From Thalassotalea sp. ND16A (lineage in GTDB: Bacteria > Pseudomonadota > Gammaproteobacteria > Enterobacterales > Alteromonadaceae), in the NCBI RefSeq assembly GCF_000764205.1, contig NZ_JQDZ01000067.1, positions 17,496 through 81,495 of the forward strand: a stretch of 64,000 bases of DNA, read 5' to 3'. Numbering within the stretch: the first letter of the stretch is position 1; every line of letters starts with the position of its first letter. The notes under the pieces are model-generated. The model did not search any database. It saw nothing but the letters and a program-made list of their open reading frames with translations, and had not been told where the DNA came from. Shown here piece after piece: positions 56,113 through 63,586 of this stretch. The position numbers were made by a program, and so were the translations under genes.

Positions 56113-57294
56113 ATGTATTTATTCTTAGCCATACTTATGTTGTCCTGTGCTCAGTTTGGTAGTCAGATATTTTTTCCTGCATTACCCAGTATTGCTGAGC
56201 AATTTGCTATTAGTAATAATAATGCACAACAAATTATGATGTTGTACTTCGTTAGTTTTGGCATGTCTCAATTAGTTTTTGGGCCTTGGTCAGATAGTGT
56301 AGGCAGACGAAAAGTCTTTTTAGCAGGCCAACTACTTTTCATTATCGGTTGTTTGTTATCAGCATTTGCAACTTCTCCTTCTATATTAGCAATTGGCAGG
56401 CTGTTACAGGGGCTAGGTGCAGGTGCGCCATTAATTGTTAGTAGAACTTTGTTGAGTGATATTTTAGTTGGGAATAAATTGAAACAAGCTACCGCTAGTT
56501 TAGCTATTGCTGCAAGCCTTTTCTCTGTATCTGCACCTCTACTAGGGGGATGGTATGTTGATAGTAATGACTGGCAGAGTTTATTTTTGTTTATGACATT
56601 TTACTTGTCAGTTATATGGGTTGTCGGCTTTAAGTTGTTGCCTTGTGCATCAGTTAAGACAATATTACCTTCCCCAACAATAATTCTTATAGAGTATGGA
56701 AAGTTGATACGTGATAGCCGATTTATAAATGCATCTTCATTTAAGTGGTTGCCCAGCATTTTGTATTTAACTTGTGTTACCTATTTCCCTTTTGAATTTC
56801 AAAATAAATTAGTAGTTTCAGCGAAAGAGTACGGCTTCTACATGTCCCTTTGTCTATTTGGCTTAGTTCTGGGTACTTTATTGGGGAAGCTTAGCCAGAA
56901 ATTTTTGTCACATCAAAATATTTTAGCTCTTTTTTGGCCGTTACTTTTACTATCAGGTGTGGGATTTTATTCACTATCATTTTCAGCGGCTAATATGCTT
57001 ATTTGTTATGGGGTATTCTTAATTTGTACAGGTGCCTATTATCCTATCTGCTTACAGTTAATTATTGAGCCATTTCAAGAAAAAAAAGGGACTGCATTTG
57101 CATTATCAGGAGCTATAGATATGTTTGGTTCTGCTTTGGTAGCTTCTATTGTTATAAAGTATTGCCTAACGGATATGCAATCACTCGGTGCTTTATTTAT
57201 ACTTGCTGCTTTGTTACTAGCAATAAGTTGGTGTTTTTTGTTTAAATTCCCCAAAAGAAAACATAAGCAATATTATATTTATAGTTCCAAATAG
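56113..57294 (+). CDS. MFS drug efflux transporter, Bcr/CflA type
   Basis: A 12-helix major facilitator protein of about 393 residues (403 from TTG 56083). The motif A region FGPWSDSVGRRKVFLAGQ and the motif C-like GAGAPLIVSRTLLSDIL place it with Bcr/CflA/EmrD multidrug exporters. It is divergent from the LysR gene and followed by the acetyltransferase gene, a typical small resistance-like cargo unit. The substrate is unknown. Confidence 0.85.
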   Translation: MYLFLAILMLSCAQFGSQIFFPALPSIAEQFAISNNNAQQIMMLYFVSFGMSQLVFGPWSDSVGRRKVFLAGQLLFIIGCLLSAFATSPSILAIGRLLQGLGAGAPLIVSRTLLSDILVGNKLKQATASLAIAASLFSVSAPLLGGWYVDSNDWQSLFLFMTFYLSVIWVVGFKLLPCASVKTILPSPTIILIEYGKLIRDSRFINASSFKWLPSILYLTCVTYFPFEFQNKLVVSAKEYGFYMSLCLFGLVLGTLLGKLSQKFLSHQNILALFWPLLLLSGVGFYSLSFSAANMLICYGVFLICTGAYYPICLQLIIEPFQEKKGTAFALSGAIDMFGSALVASIVIKYCLTDMQSLGALFILAALLLAISWCFLFKFPKRKHKQYYIYSSK

Positions 57295-57335
57295 CCATCA
57301 CAAACCATAAGAACTTAATATTTCAGGAGCTTATA

Positions 57336-57836
57336 ATGATAATTGTTAAAACAGAAAGGTTGTATATTCGTAAAGTAGTGAAACCTGATACTAAAGACTT
57401 GTATAAGATTTTGGCTGACCCTGTTGTAATGAAGTATTCAACTATAGGTGTTCACTCTAACGAACAAATTTTTGAATATGTTGAAAACTGTCAAAAGCAA
57501 TATGCTTTGAATGGTTTTGGGCATTGGGCTATTTATAACTTAGATGATGAGTTTATTGGGCTTTGCGGACTAAATAAACATAGGGTCGATGAAAGTGATG
57601 TTATTCACATAAATTATCGTATTACTAAGGAACATCAGGGTAAGGGGTATGCTGTCGAATCAACACTTGGTGTACTAGATTTTGCTAAAAATTCGCTAAA
57701 GCTTAAGTCAATATACGCACTTATAGAGCCTGAGAATATTAACTCTGCAAAAGTAGCGGCTAGGTCAGGATTTCAATTTATCAAATCTTCTGTATTTCGT
57801 AATATTAAAATTGACGTATATAGAGCTTCATTATAA
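57336..57836 (+). CDS. GNAT N-acetyltransferase, RimJ/RimL-like
   Basis: A 166-residue GNAT with the RimJ-type start TERLYIRKVVKPDTKDLYKI, acetyl-CoA loop ITKEHQGKGYAVEST and ending LIEPENINSAKVAARSGFQF. ATG at 57336 follows AGGAGC. It lies 41 bases after the efflux gene and is likely co-transcribed. It could acetylate a drug, peptide or protein N-terminus. Confidence 0.88.
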   Translation: MIIVKTERLYIRKVVKPDTKDLYKILADPVVMKYSTIGVHSNEQIFEYVENCQKQYALNGFGHWAIYNLDDEFIGLCGLNKHRVDESDVIHINYRITKEHQGKGYAVESTLGVLDFAKNSLKLKSIYALIEPENINSAKVAARSGFQFIKSSVFRNIKIDVYRASL

Positions 57837-58201
57837 AAAATTATACCTCTACTAGTTTAATTACCTTGATTCAGAGTTTAAGAATAGATCTTAAATGGAC
57901 TTTTTGATAACTCAAATGCTTCTGTATTTTAGAAAAGACGTGTCGCTTTGACTTAAGTCTCTATGACCGCTTTGGTGGCTCAAGAGCCTGTCAGGATAAA
58001 GATAGGTTTATGTATTCTTAACCAACAAAACTTCAAATGGTAATTCGTCACATATATTGTCAGTGAAGCAAGCTCGAACGGCTGCTATGCAGCAAAATGA
58101 AAGAATAATAGAAATTACTTGAGGGGCTGTTGATCGCTCACAGCAGCCTGTGAGCCTTTGAATACATTACGTTAAATTGCAATCGGTCTCAAGTGCCCCA
58201 T
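57837..58201. other. Non-coding stretch including dispersed repeat copy A1
   Basis: No gene is visible. Bases 58065-58139 form one copy of a 75-base repeat that recurs at 62825-62899 (GAAGCAAGCTCGAACG at the left edge, GGCTGTTGATCGCTC at the right edge). Confidence 0.6.
58065..58139 (+). repeat. Dispersed repeat A, copy 1
   Basis: Shares its first 16 bases (GAAGCAAGCTCGAACG) and last 15 bases (GGCTGTTGATCGCTC, one mismatch) with copy 2 at 62825-62899. Both copies are 75 bases long; the middle is diverged. Confidence 0.7.
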
Positions 58202-58244
58202 GAGCTGTCCATTAGCAATTTCTAATGTACAATATTTAGATAAC

Positions 58245-58272
58245 CGATAACGCTTGCGCGTTTTGTTAGGTG
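58245..58272 (-). other. Possible partial attC site after the DUF4238 gene
   Basis: On the plus strand the stretch ends in GTTAGGT, a perfect GTTRRRY core at 58265-58271, and carries the small stem AACGC-TTGC-GCGTT. It lies immediately after the DUF4238 stop codon, where the cassette's attC should be. A matching second core is not evident, so the site is partial or degraded. Confidence 0.4.
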
Positions 58273-58273
58273 T

Positions 58274-59203
58274 TTACACTGTAACATGCTGAGTACTACC
58301 TTTAAATTGCGAAACTAGTTTAGCTAGATCTTTGTTGTTCTCACTTGAATAGACGTATTGCTTAGCTGCAAGTATGCTGCGTTTATTTAGGTTGTCTGTA
58401 TCTTTCTCGTCAAGTTGTACGGCCGTCATGTTGATTAGATCGTATTCACTCTTCGAATAATTTGCAGATGGCGAAAAAATTAGAAGCAAGTCAGAGCTTA
58501 GCGGCAGTGTGACCTCGGAAACAGGGTGAAACGGGCCTATTTGGGAATTAAGTTCTCGATATTTTTCTGGGGCTTGGAAAAATACTGGGTTGTCTGAAGT
58601 TACAAACGACATTCCTTTTGCTGGCATAGCAAAATGCCAAACTTTTCCCATTAGGTTAATTGCGCCTTCCTGTGCTGTTGCCAGCATTGCCTTGAGGCTG
58701 ACAAATGACTCTATATCAATATTAATCTTACCTTGCTTGTATAGGCTGTCTATTGAAACAGGTAGGGTTCCATCTTTTCTCGCTTTATCTACTTGATGGG
58801 ATAGTCCTATTTCTACAACCTTTCTATACATTTCTTCAATGCCATTCCGGAAATTGGGCACCCTTGTTAATTGCATTGCTGTGAAGAAGCTTAAAACCGC
58901 TTTCTCATCTTCACTGATAATAACCTTCTCGGCATTATTTAGACTGTTGATCTTTTTAATTATTCTTGGCGTTTTGTCTTCAATTTCATGGAAAGCATTT
59001 TCCATAGTTTCTTTGTCGGTAGAGCCATCTTCATTTTTTTGCGCGTAGTATTGAAATTCAGAGCAAATTCTATTTACAGACTTAGGTCGTTTAAATATTT
59101 CACCTGTATTTTTATCATATTGCCAAATAAGAGATTTCTCACCAGGTATTGTAAACCCTCGAAGATAACCCCTTGGTACGTAATGTTGGTTATCTTTATC
59201 CAT
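58274..59203 (-). CDS. DUF4238 domain protein (gene cassette)
   Basis: A 309-residue protein with the DUF4238 signature: QHYVPRGYLRGFTIPGEKSL at the N-terminus and SFVTSDNPVFFQAP in the middle. No membrane segment. ATG at 59203, after AAAGGAAG, is chosen because the ATG at 59233 lies inside the attC. It sits next to the attC on the minus strand, so it is a cassette gene. The biochemical function of DUF4238 is unknown. Confidence 0.85.
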   Translation of the reverse strand: MDKDNQHYVPRGYLRGFTIPGEKSLIWQYDKNTGEIFKRPKSVNRICSEFQYYAQKNEDGSTDKETMENAFHEIEDKTPRIIKKINSLNNAEKVIISEDEKAVLSFFTAMQLTRVPNFRNGIEEMYRKVVEIGLSHQVDKARKDGTLPVSIDSLYKQGKINIDIESFVSLKAMLATAQEGAINLMGKVWHFAMPAKGMSFVTSDNPVFFQAPEKYRELNSQIGPFHPVSEVTLPLSSDLLLIFSPSANYSKSEYDLINMTAVQLDEKDTDNLNKRSILAAKQYVYSSENNKDLAKLVSQFKGSTQHVTV

Positions 59204-59221
59204 GTTGGGAGCTTCCTTTAC

Positions 59222-59325
59222 GCCTAACGCCATGATAAGAGGCGTATTAATGTTGGCTAAAATTTGTGAGAAACGAACATCTAGCCAACTTTAAGACGTC
59301 CATCCACTTAATCATCTTGTTAGAG
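59222..59325 (-). other. Integron attC recombination site
   Basis: A 104-base site bounded by GCCTAAC (59222-59228, perfect RYYYAAC) and GTTAGAG (59319-59325, one off GTTRRRY). The outer arms pair imperfectly (AACGCCATGATAAGAGG with AACAAGATGATTAAGTGG) and the inner arms GTTGGCTA (59252-59259) and TAGCCAAC (59282-59289) pair perfectly. It lies between two minus-strand genes, five bases after the stop of the upstream one, as expected for a cassette attC. Confidence 0.8.
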
Positions 59326-59329
59326 TTAC

Positions 59330-60190
59330 TTACTCATATCCTGTCGTATGCCTTTGTTTTATATCTTGAACACTTTCACCATATAAAGCTTGTACGCTTG
59401 AAAAATCGACCTCGACTTCCGGTTTTATGAGTTCTAGTAATATTTCGTTTTCATTGTTGGAATAACTAATAAGCTTTCCGAAGTTTTTTAGCCTCTTTAA
59501 ATCTATCTTTGTTTTGGCATATGTTGGAAAGTTTTCTAAGAAATCATTAAGTTCAGTGATTATATGGTCAGTTAATTTAATACATCTTTCAGTAACATCA
59601 ATTAAAGCAACTAACCCTGCACTTCCAAAAGCTTGTTCAGCTTCTTGTGCAGTGATATTGGCAAAAGCTTTATTTCCGTATGTACCTAATATCGCTTGCT
59701 TAAATGCTTCGTTAATTTCGTTTCTCTTTTCCCACATATGCAAAAGCGCATTGTAGTTTCCGATCATGGCATTGATTCGAGGAATTTGTGCCCATTTGTG
59801 TGGTTGTTTTTGATGCTCTTCTTCGGAAGGAACGATAAAAGCTAAATCTTGATAATTTTCTGATACTGGTTCGGATTTCATTAGAATACTTGGAATTGAT
59901 GCCAACCGTTGAACAGGGTTAGCTTGCAACTGTTTGTGATAATTGCTTTTAATCGCAACTAGCGATGACCTTGCTCTTTCAACATCTAATGTCCACTTAT
60001 TCGCTGCAATTAGTTTATCTTTTTCTAATTTAAGGCTTTCTTGTCTCCCAAGTGCTAGATGAGCGATAAAAGCGCCCAATAATGCAGTGAAAAATGCACT
60101 TGCGATTGGAAAAATATAATCTTTGAAATAATTAGGTTCTTGTTTCAAGCTTTCGATAGCTGAAACTATCATTTCCGTTTCTTGATGCAC
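59330..60190 (-). CDS. Membrane-anchored helical protein (gene cassette)
   Basis: About 286 residues with one hydrophobic segment (DYIFPIASAFFTALLGAFIA) near the N-terminus and a long charged helical cytoplasmic part. GTG at 60190, with AAGGGA six to seven bases upstream, is the likely start; the frame is open from 60238. No family recognised. Its stop is directly followed by the attC at 59222-59325, so it is an integron cassette gene. Confidence 0.6.
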   Translation of the reverse strand: MHQETEMIVSAIESLKQEPNYFKDYIFPIASAFFTALLGAFIAHLALGRQESLKLEKDKLIAANKWTLDVERARSSLVAIKSNYHKQLQANPVQRLASIPSILMKSEPVSENYQDLAFIVPSEEEHQKQPHKWAQIPRINAMIGNYNALLHMWEKRNEINEAFKQAILGTYGNKAFANITAQEAEQAFGSAGLVALIDVTERCIKLTDHIITELNDFLENFPTYAKTKIDLKRLKNFGKLISYSNNENEILLELIKPEVEVDFSSVQALYGESVQDIKQRHTTGYE

Positions 60191-60238
60191 GATATTCCCT
60201 TGTAGCTCTAACAGCTTAATAAGAAGAAAAACCTGCAT

Positions 60239-60484
60239 TTGCTGTGTAAAAATGTAGATTTTGTATATAGCGCCAATGACGCATTATTCGCGTGATACGG
60301 CCGTTGGCAGTTTTAATTATTTGTAAATCTACAATACATGATGTTATTGTAATTGCACAAGTTTTTTAGTGGCCGTCACCGACCGCTTAGAGCTGATAAC
60401 GAGACATAGAAAGGGAAATTCCATGAAAAATATTGATGCCATTAATACTGGTGCTCTGTGGCAAAAAAACACGCGCCATAATTG
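60239..60484. other. Spacer with repeat copy B1
   Basis: Holds a repeat that recurs at 62904-63019. The best-conserved part, ACAATACATGATGTTATTGT, is at 60331-60350 here and 62938-62957 there, and is itself an imperfect palindrome. No gene is visible. Confidence 0.55.
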
Positions 60485-60778
60485 ATGAATAATATAAAAG
60501 CTTTATTAATTTTAATTGTGCCATTTATAGTCGGGTTGTTTTTCAAATTAGTATTTAAAAAAACTAACCTCTATATCAAAGCCATATTGGTTTTATGGCC
60601 TTTTATTCCTGTTTATATAGTAGATACAAACTATATATTGCTTTTTGGTCCTCCTACTGATGCCCCTATGACAGCGGTTTTATATTTTACTTTTTCAATT
60701 CCTTCGGCATTTATCGGGCTATATGCCTATAGCTTAAATATTGAAGAAATGATGTCCAAAAAGAAGAATAAAGATTAA
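60485..60778 (+). CDS. Small membrane protein, 97 residues
   Basis: Three hydrophobic segments (LLILIVPFIVGLFFKLVF, ILVLWPFIPVYIV and VLYFTFSIPSAFIGLYAYSL) and a lysine-rich C-terminus. ATG at 60485 is used. No family recognised. It stands alone on the plus strand, between repeat B1 and the inverted recombinase pair, and is poor in GC like other cassette-type cargo. Confidence 0.5.
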   Translation: MNNIKALLILIVPFIVGLFFKLVFKKTNLYIKAILVLWPFIPVYIVDTNYILLFGPPTDAPMTAVLYFTFSIPSAFIGLYAYSLNIEEMMSKKKNKD

Positions 60779-60792
60779 CGACTATAAATGGC

Positions 60793-61652
60793 ACTAAACC
60801 GCTCCTCGCGGTAGGGGCGCTCCTTTTCTAGCCCCGTTATTTCTCAAATCATGACTATCTTTTCTACGCTTATCGAGCGAGGTATTTTCCTCGTTTGATA
60901 GGAGTAATTAAGATGAAAATTTCTACTTATTTTGACCCAGCCCTTCGCCAACGCATGAACGATGATATGAATGTGCGTAAGCTCTCTGCAAAAACACAAA
61001 TAGGCTACATCCGAGCCATTAATCGACTGTGTGAATATTTACATCATTCGCCTACAACCATTACCCGTGAAGAATTGCGTCAATTTCAACTGTATTTGGT
61101 GAACGACGGCGCAACGGGTGCCACCATTAACGGCATTATTGCAGGCTTGCGGTTTTTGTATCAAATCACGTTGGATAATACACACGTCGTGTCCAAGTTA
61201 CATACCATACCCATAGCGCGTAACTTACCTGTGGTGCTAAACCTTGATGAGGCAAAGCGCTTTCTTGCGGCCGCGGTGCATCCAAAATACAATGCCGCCT
61301 TTTCAGTGGCCTATGGTGCTGGGCTTCGCGTCAGCGAAGTGGTCTCACTGAAAGTCAGTGATGTAGACAGCGAACGTATGGCCTTGCGTGTTGAACAAGG
61401 TAAAGGTGGTCGAGACAGGTACGCCAAATTATCGCCAGCGTTGCTTGAGCATTTGCGCAATTGGTGGTGCTTTGCCAATAAACATGGGCAAATGTATCGC
61501 GAGGGTTGGTTGTTTCCAGGCCTTGATCCCATTAACCACATGTCGGCTCGACAATTAAGTCGAATATGCGTAGAAACCGCTAAACAAGCAGGCATTGATA
61601 AAAAAATATCTATGCACACGCTGCGTCACTATGTGCCCTTCTTGACTATGTC
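60793..61652 (+). repeat. Inverted repeat arm 1 (truncated recombinase unit)
   Basis: This 860-base unit is matched in reverse by 61940-62798 (859 bases), with substantial divergence. Both begin with ACTAAACCGCTCC and a GC-rich hairpin (ACCGC-GCGGT) and end with the same 26 bases after the LRH codons. The spacer between the arms is 287 bases. Confidence 0.8.
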
Positions 61653-61710
61653 TTGTAGAGCCACAATAAGTTGGTTTTACTGGCAAACAAGCAAGGTAGT
61701 AACGACATAG
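60913..61710 (+). pseudogene. Tyrosine recombinase, C-terminally truncated, copy 1
   Basis: A 265-residue frame. The SAM-like core-binding domain (about residues 15-95) and the catalytic domain with GAGLRVSEVVSLKVSD (first catalytic Arg) and SMHTLRHY (H-x-L-R-H) are intact. After LRHY the frame runs into unrelated sequence and lacks the FATHLLE helix and the catalytic Tyr, so it should be inactive. Recombinases like this accompany some IS91-family elements, which is a suggestion only. ATG 60913 follows AGGAG. Confidence 0.8.
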
Positions 61711-61905
61711 TCTGGTCTCTTTTGATCAGATCTGCATAGAGGTCCTGTCCATAATACAGAGTATTAGCAATGACAAATTGGCTGTACATTAAAAAAAGGG
61801 ATTATATCGACCAGTTAATAGTCTATTGAGCTTTCTTAAACAACCTCTGAACGAAGAAATTATGTCTGGTATTCGGGTGACGTTACGTTCGCGAGGCCAG
61901 TAATT
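61711..61905. other. Spacer between inverted recombinase copies
   Basis: No gene, terminator or repeat recognised in these 195 bases. Confidence 0.5.
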
Positions 61906-62679
61906 TCAGGGCCTGTCTGCCGTATACTTCACGTTAACCGACATAGTCAGGAAGGGCACATAGTGGCGTAGGCTGTGCATAGATACATTTTTCCTGATCC
62001 CTGCATCGAAGGCCGTTGCTTTGCAAATTCGACTGAGATGTCTGGCGGTCATATGGTTGATGGGATTGAGTCCTGGAAATAACCAGCCATTTTTGAACAT
62101 CTGCCCATGTTTATTGGCGAAGGACCACCAATTGCGCAGGAGTTGAAGTAACGCTGGGGATAGCATCGCATACCGATCTTTGCTGCCTTTGCCTTGCTCC
62201 ACCCGCAACACCATACGCTTACTGTCAATATCACTTACTTTCAACGCAACTACTTCGCTTACCCGTAACCCCGCACCATAAGCAACCGCCAGTGCGGCTT
62301 TAAATTTGGGATGGGGTGCGGCTTGGATAAATCGCCTGGCTTCATCAAGATTTAAGACGACAGGCAAGGTACGAGCAACCGATACGGTACTCATTTTGGC
62401 GACAACCTCAGGCTTGTTTAATGTGGTTTGGAACAAAAATCGAAGACCTGTGAGGGTGGCATTGATGGTGATCCCTGAATCCCCGTTATTGACCATAAAG
62501 AGCTGAAACTCACGCAGTTCTTCGTCGGTTGCCGTTTCTGGTGAATGTTGCAGATATTCACATAGCTTATTTATCGCTCGGATGTAGGCAATTTGGGTTT
62601 TGGTGGCCAGTTTGCGCATCGTCATATCGTCGTTGATCCGTTGGCGAAGGGCATTGTCAAAATGAATTGAAATGTTCAT
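61906..62679 (-). pseudogene. Tyrosine recombinase, C-terminally truncated, copy 2
   Basis: A 257-residue frame strongly similar to copy 1 (for example GAGLRVSEVVALKVSD, VLRVEQGKGSKDRYA, NHMTARHLSRICKAT). It breaks at the same codon, SLRHY, and continues with the same non-homologous VPFLTMS. The catalytic Tyr is again missing. The shared breakpoint shows that the truncation preceded the duplication. Confidence 0.8.
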
Positions 62680-62798
62680 GTTAATTACTCCTAGCTAGAT
62701 GAGGCGAAATACCTCAACGCTAAGGGTAGAAACAATACAGGTTATCGGTGGGAATACAGGGCTAGAAAAGATCCCCATTACCGCGGGAGCGGTTTAGT
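61940..62798 (-). repeat. Inverted repeat arm 2
   Basis: Reverse-oriented partner of arm 1 at 60793-61652, including the promoter-proximal GC hairpin (GTTTAGTTC edge, ACCGCGGGAGCGGT core) and the truncated recombinase gene. Confidence 0.8.
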
Positions 62799-62824
62799 TC
62801 AAAGTGGTAATTGTTACCATTAGG

Positions 62825-62899
62825 GAAGCAAGCTCGAACGTCAGCTATAGGGAAAAAGTGATTAAAATCAGAAGATGCTTGTGCGGCTGTTGATCGCTC
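62825..62899 (+). repeat. Dispersed repeat A, copy 2
   Basis: Same length (75 bases) and same edges as copy 1 at 58065-58139. Here it is followed directly by repeat B (62904 onward), whereas at copy 1 the two are separated by about 2.15 kb containing the DUF4238 and membrane-protein cassettes. Confidence 0.7.
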
Positions 62900-62903
62900 T
62901 TAT

Positions 62904-63019
62904 GCGACCGTCGCAGCTATTGTTTATTTATACAAACACAATACATGATGTTATTGTAAAAACACAAGTTTTAAGTGGTCACGATCGACCGCAGTGAGCG
63001 AAACAGCAGACATTGGAAG
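62904..63019 (+). repeat. Dispersed repeat B, copy 2
   Basis: Matches 60291-60407, with 20-22 identical bases at the core (62938-62959) and patchy matches on both sides (for example GACCGC and AGACAT). Confidence 0.6.
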
Positions 63020-63086
63020 TAACTTTGAAAATATGGGTATTAACCAGAAACAAATAAAAAGAGGCCGATTATCGACCTCAGTATTA

Positions 63087-63365
63087 TTAGCTTGCTGATA
63101 CTTGCAGATGGAGATGCAATCCGCAGGCGTTAGCTGCTTTCACGGCAGTTTTTAAACTAATTGAAAGGTTTTCAGGATCTAAAACCCTTTCAACCACTGA
63201 ACGACTAGTTTGCATAGTTTTGGCAACATCACTCTTAGATAGGTTCTGTTCTTTCATTGCTTGTTGCATCTTCCATGACAAAACTTCTTTCATCGCTTTT
63301 AATTCAACTTCTTCTTTGATACCTTCTTCTTGTAAGAAGTCATCAAAACTCGCCCCTATAGGCAT
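63087..63365 (-). CDS. HigA-type antitoxin (XRE helix-turn-helix)
   Basis: A 92-residue protein with a C-terminal HTH: LSKSDVAKTMQTSRSVVERV followed by the ending NACGLHLHLQVS, as in antitoxins paired with HigB/Gp49-like toxins. ATG at 63365 follows AAGGAGG, and the broken toxin gene lies just upstream in the same orientation with the usual toxin-then-antitoxin order. With the toxin inactive it may now be an orphan autorepressor. Confidence 0.85.
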   Translation of the reverse strand: MPIGASFDDFLQEEGIKEEVELKAMKEVLSWKMQQAMKEQNLSKSDVAKTMQTSRSVVERVLDPENLSISLKTAVKAANACGLHLHLQVSAS

Positions 63366-63376
63366 AGTACGCCTCC

Positions 63377-63586
63377 TTAAATATTTTTCATTCTACGTTT
63401 AGCTAAATCCAAGCCTTCAGGTGGTGTTTTTTAGATTTTTTAATAAACCCATGAAGAAGCACCATCTTTTCACTATGCACTGTAAACAGCACTCTAGCTA
63501 TTTTTTAATGAGGTCAATTCTCGCTTCCCATAAATTAGCCTCCATTTTTCTAACCACAGGCATGCCAATTGCATATTCCGGAGCAT
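63377..63586 (-). pseudogene. HigB/Gp49-like toxin gene, frameshifted and truncated
   Basis: Three reading-frame segments together resemble a RelE/HigB-superfamily toxin: APEYAIGMPVVRKMEANLWE, then RVLFTVHSEKMVLLHGFIKK, then TPPEGLDLAKRRMKNI and a stop at 63377. Two frameshifts in A-rich runs separate the segments, and an IS21-type element replaces the 5' part near 63586. The toxin cannot be made intact. Confidence 0.8.

Noticed and set aside
61311..61619. 102-codon minus-strand frame inside the recombinase gene
   Set aside because: Antisense shadow of the recombinase; its sequence mirrors the coding strand and has no family features.
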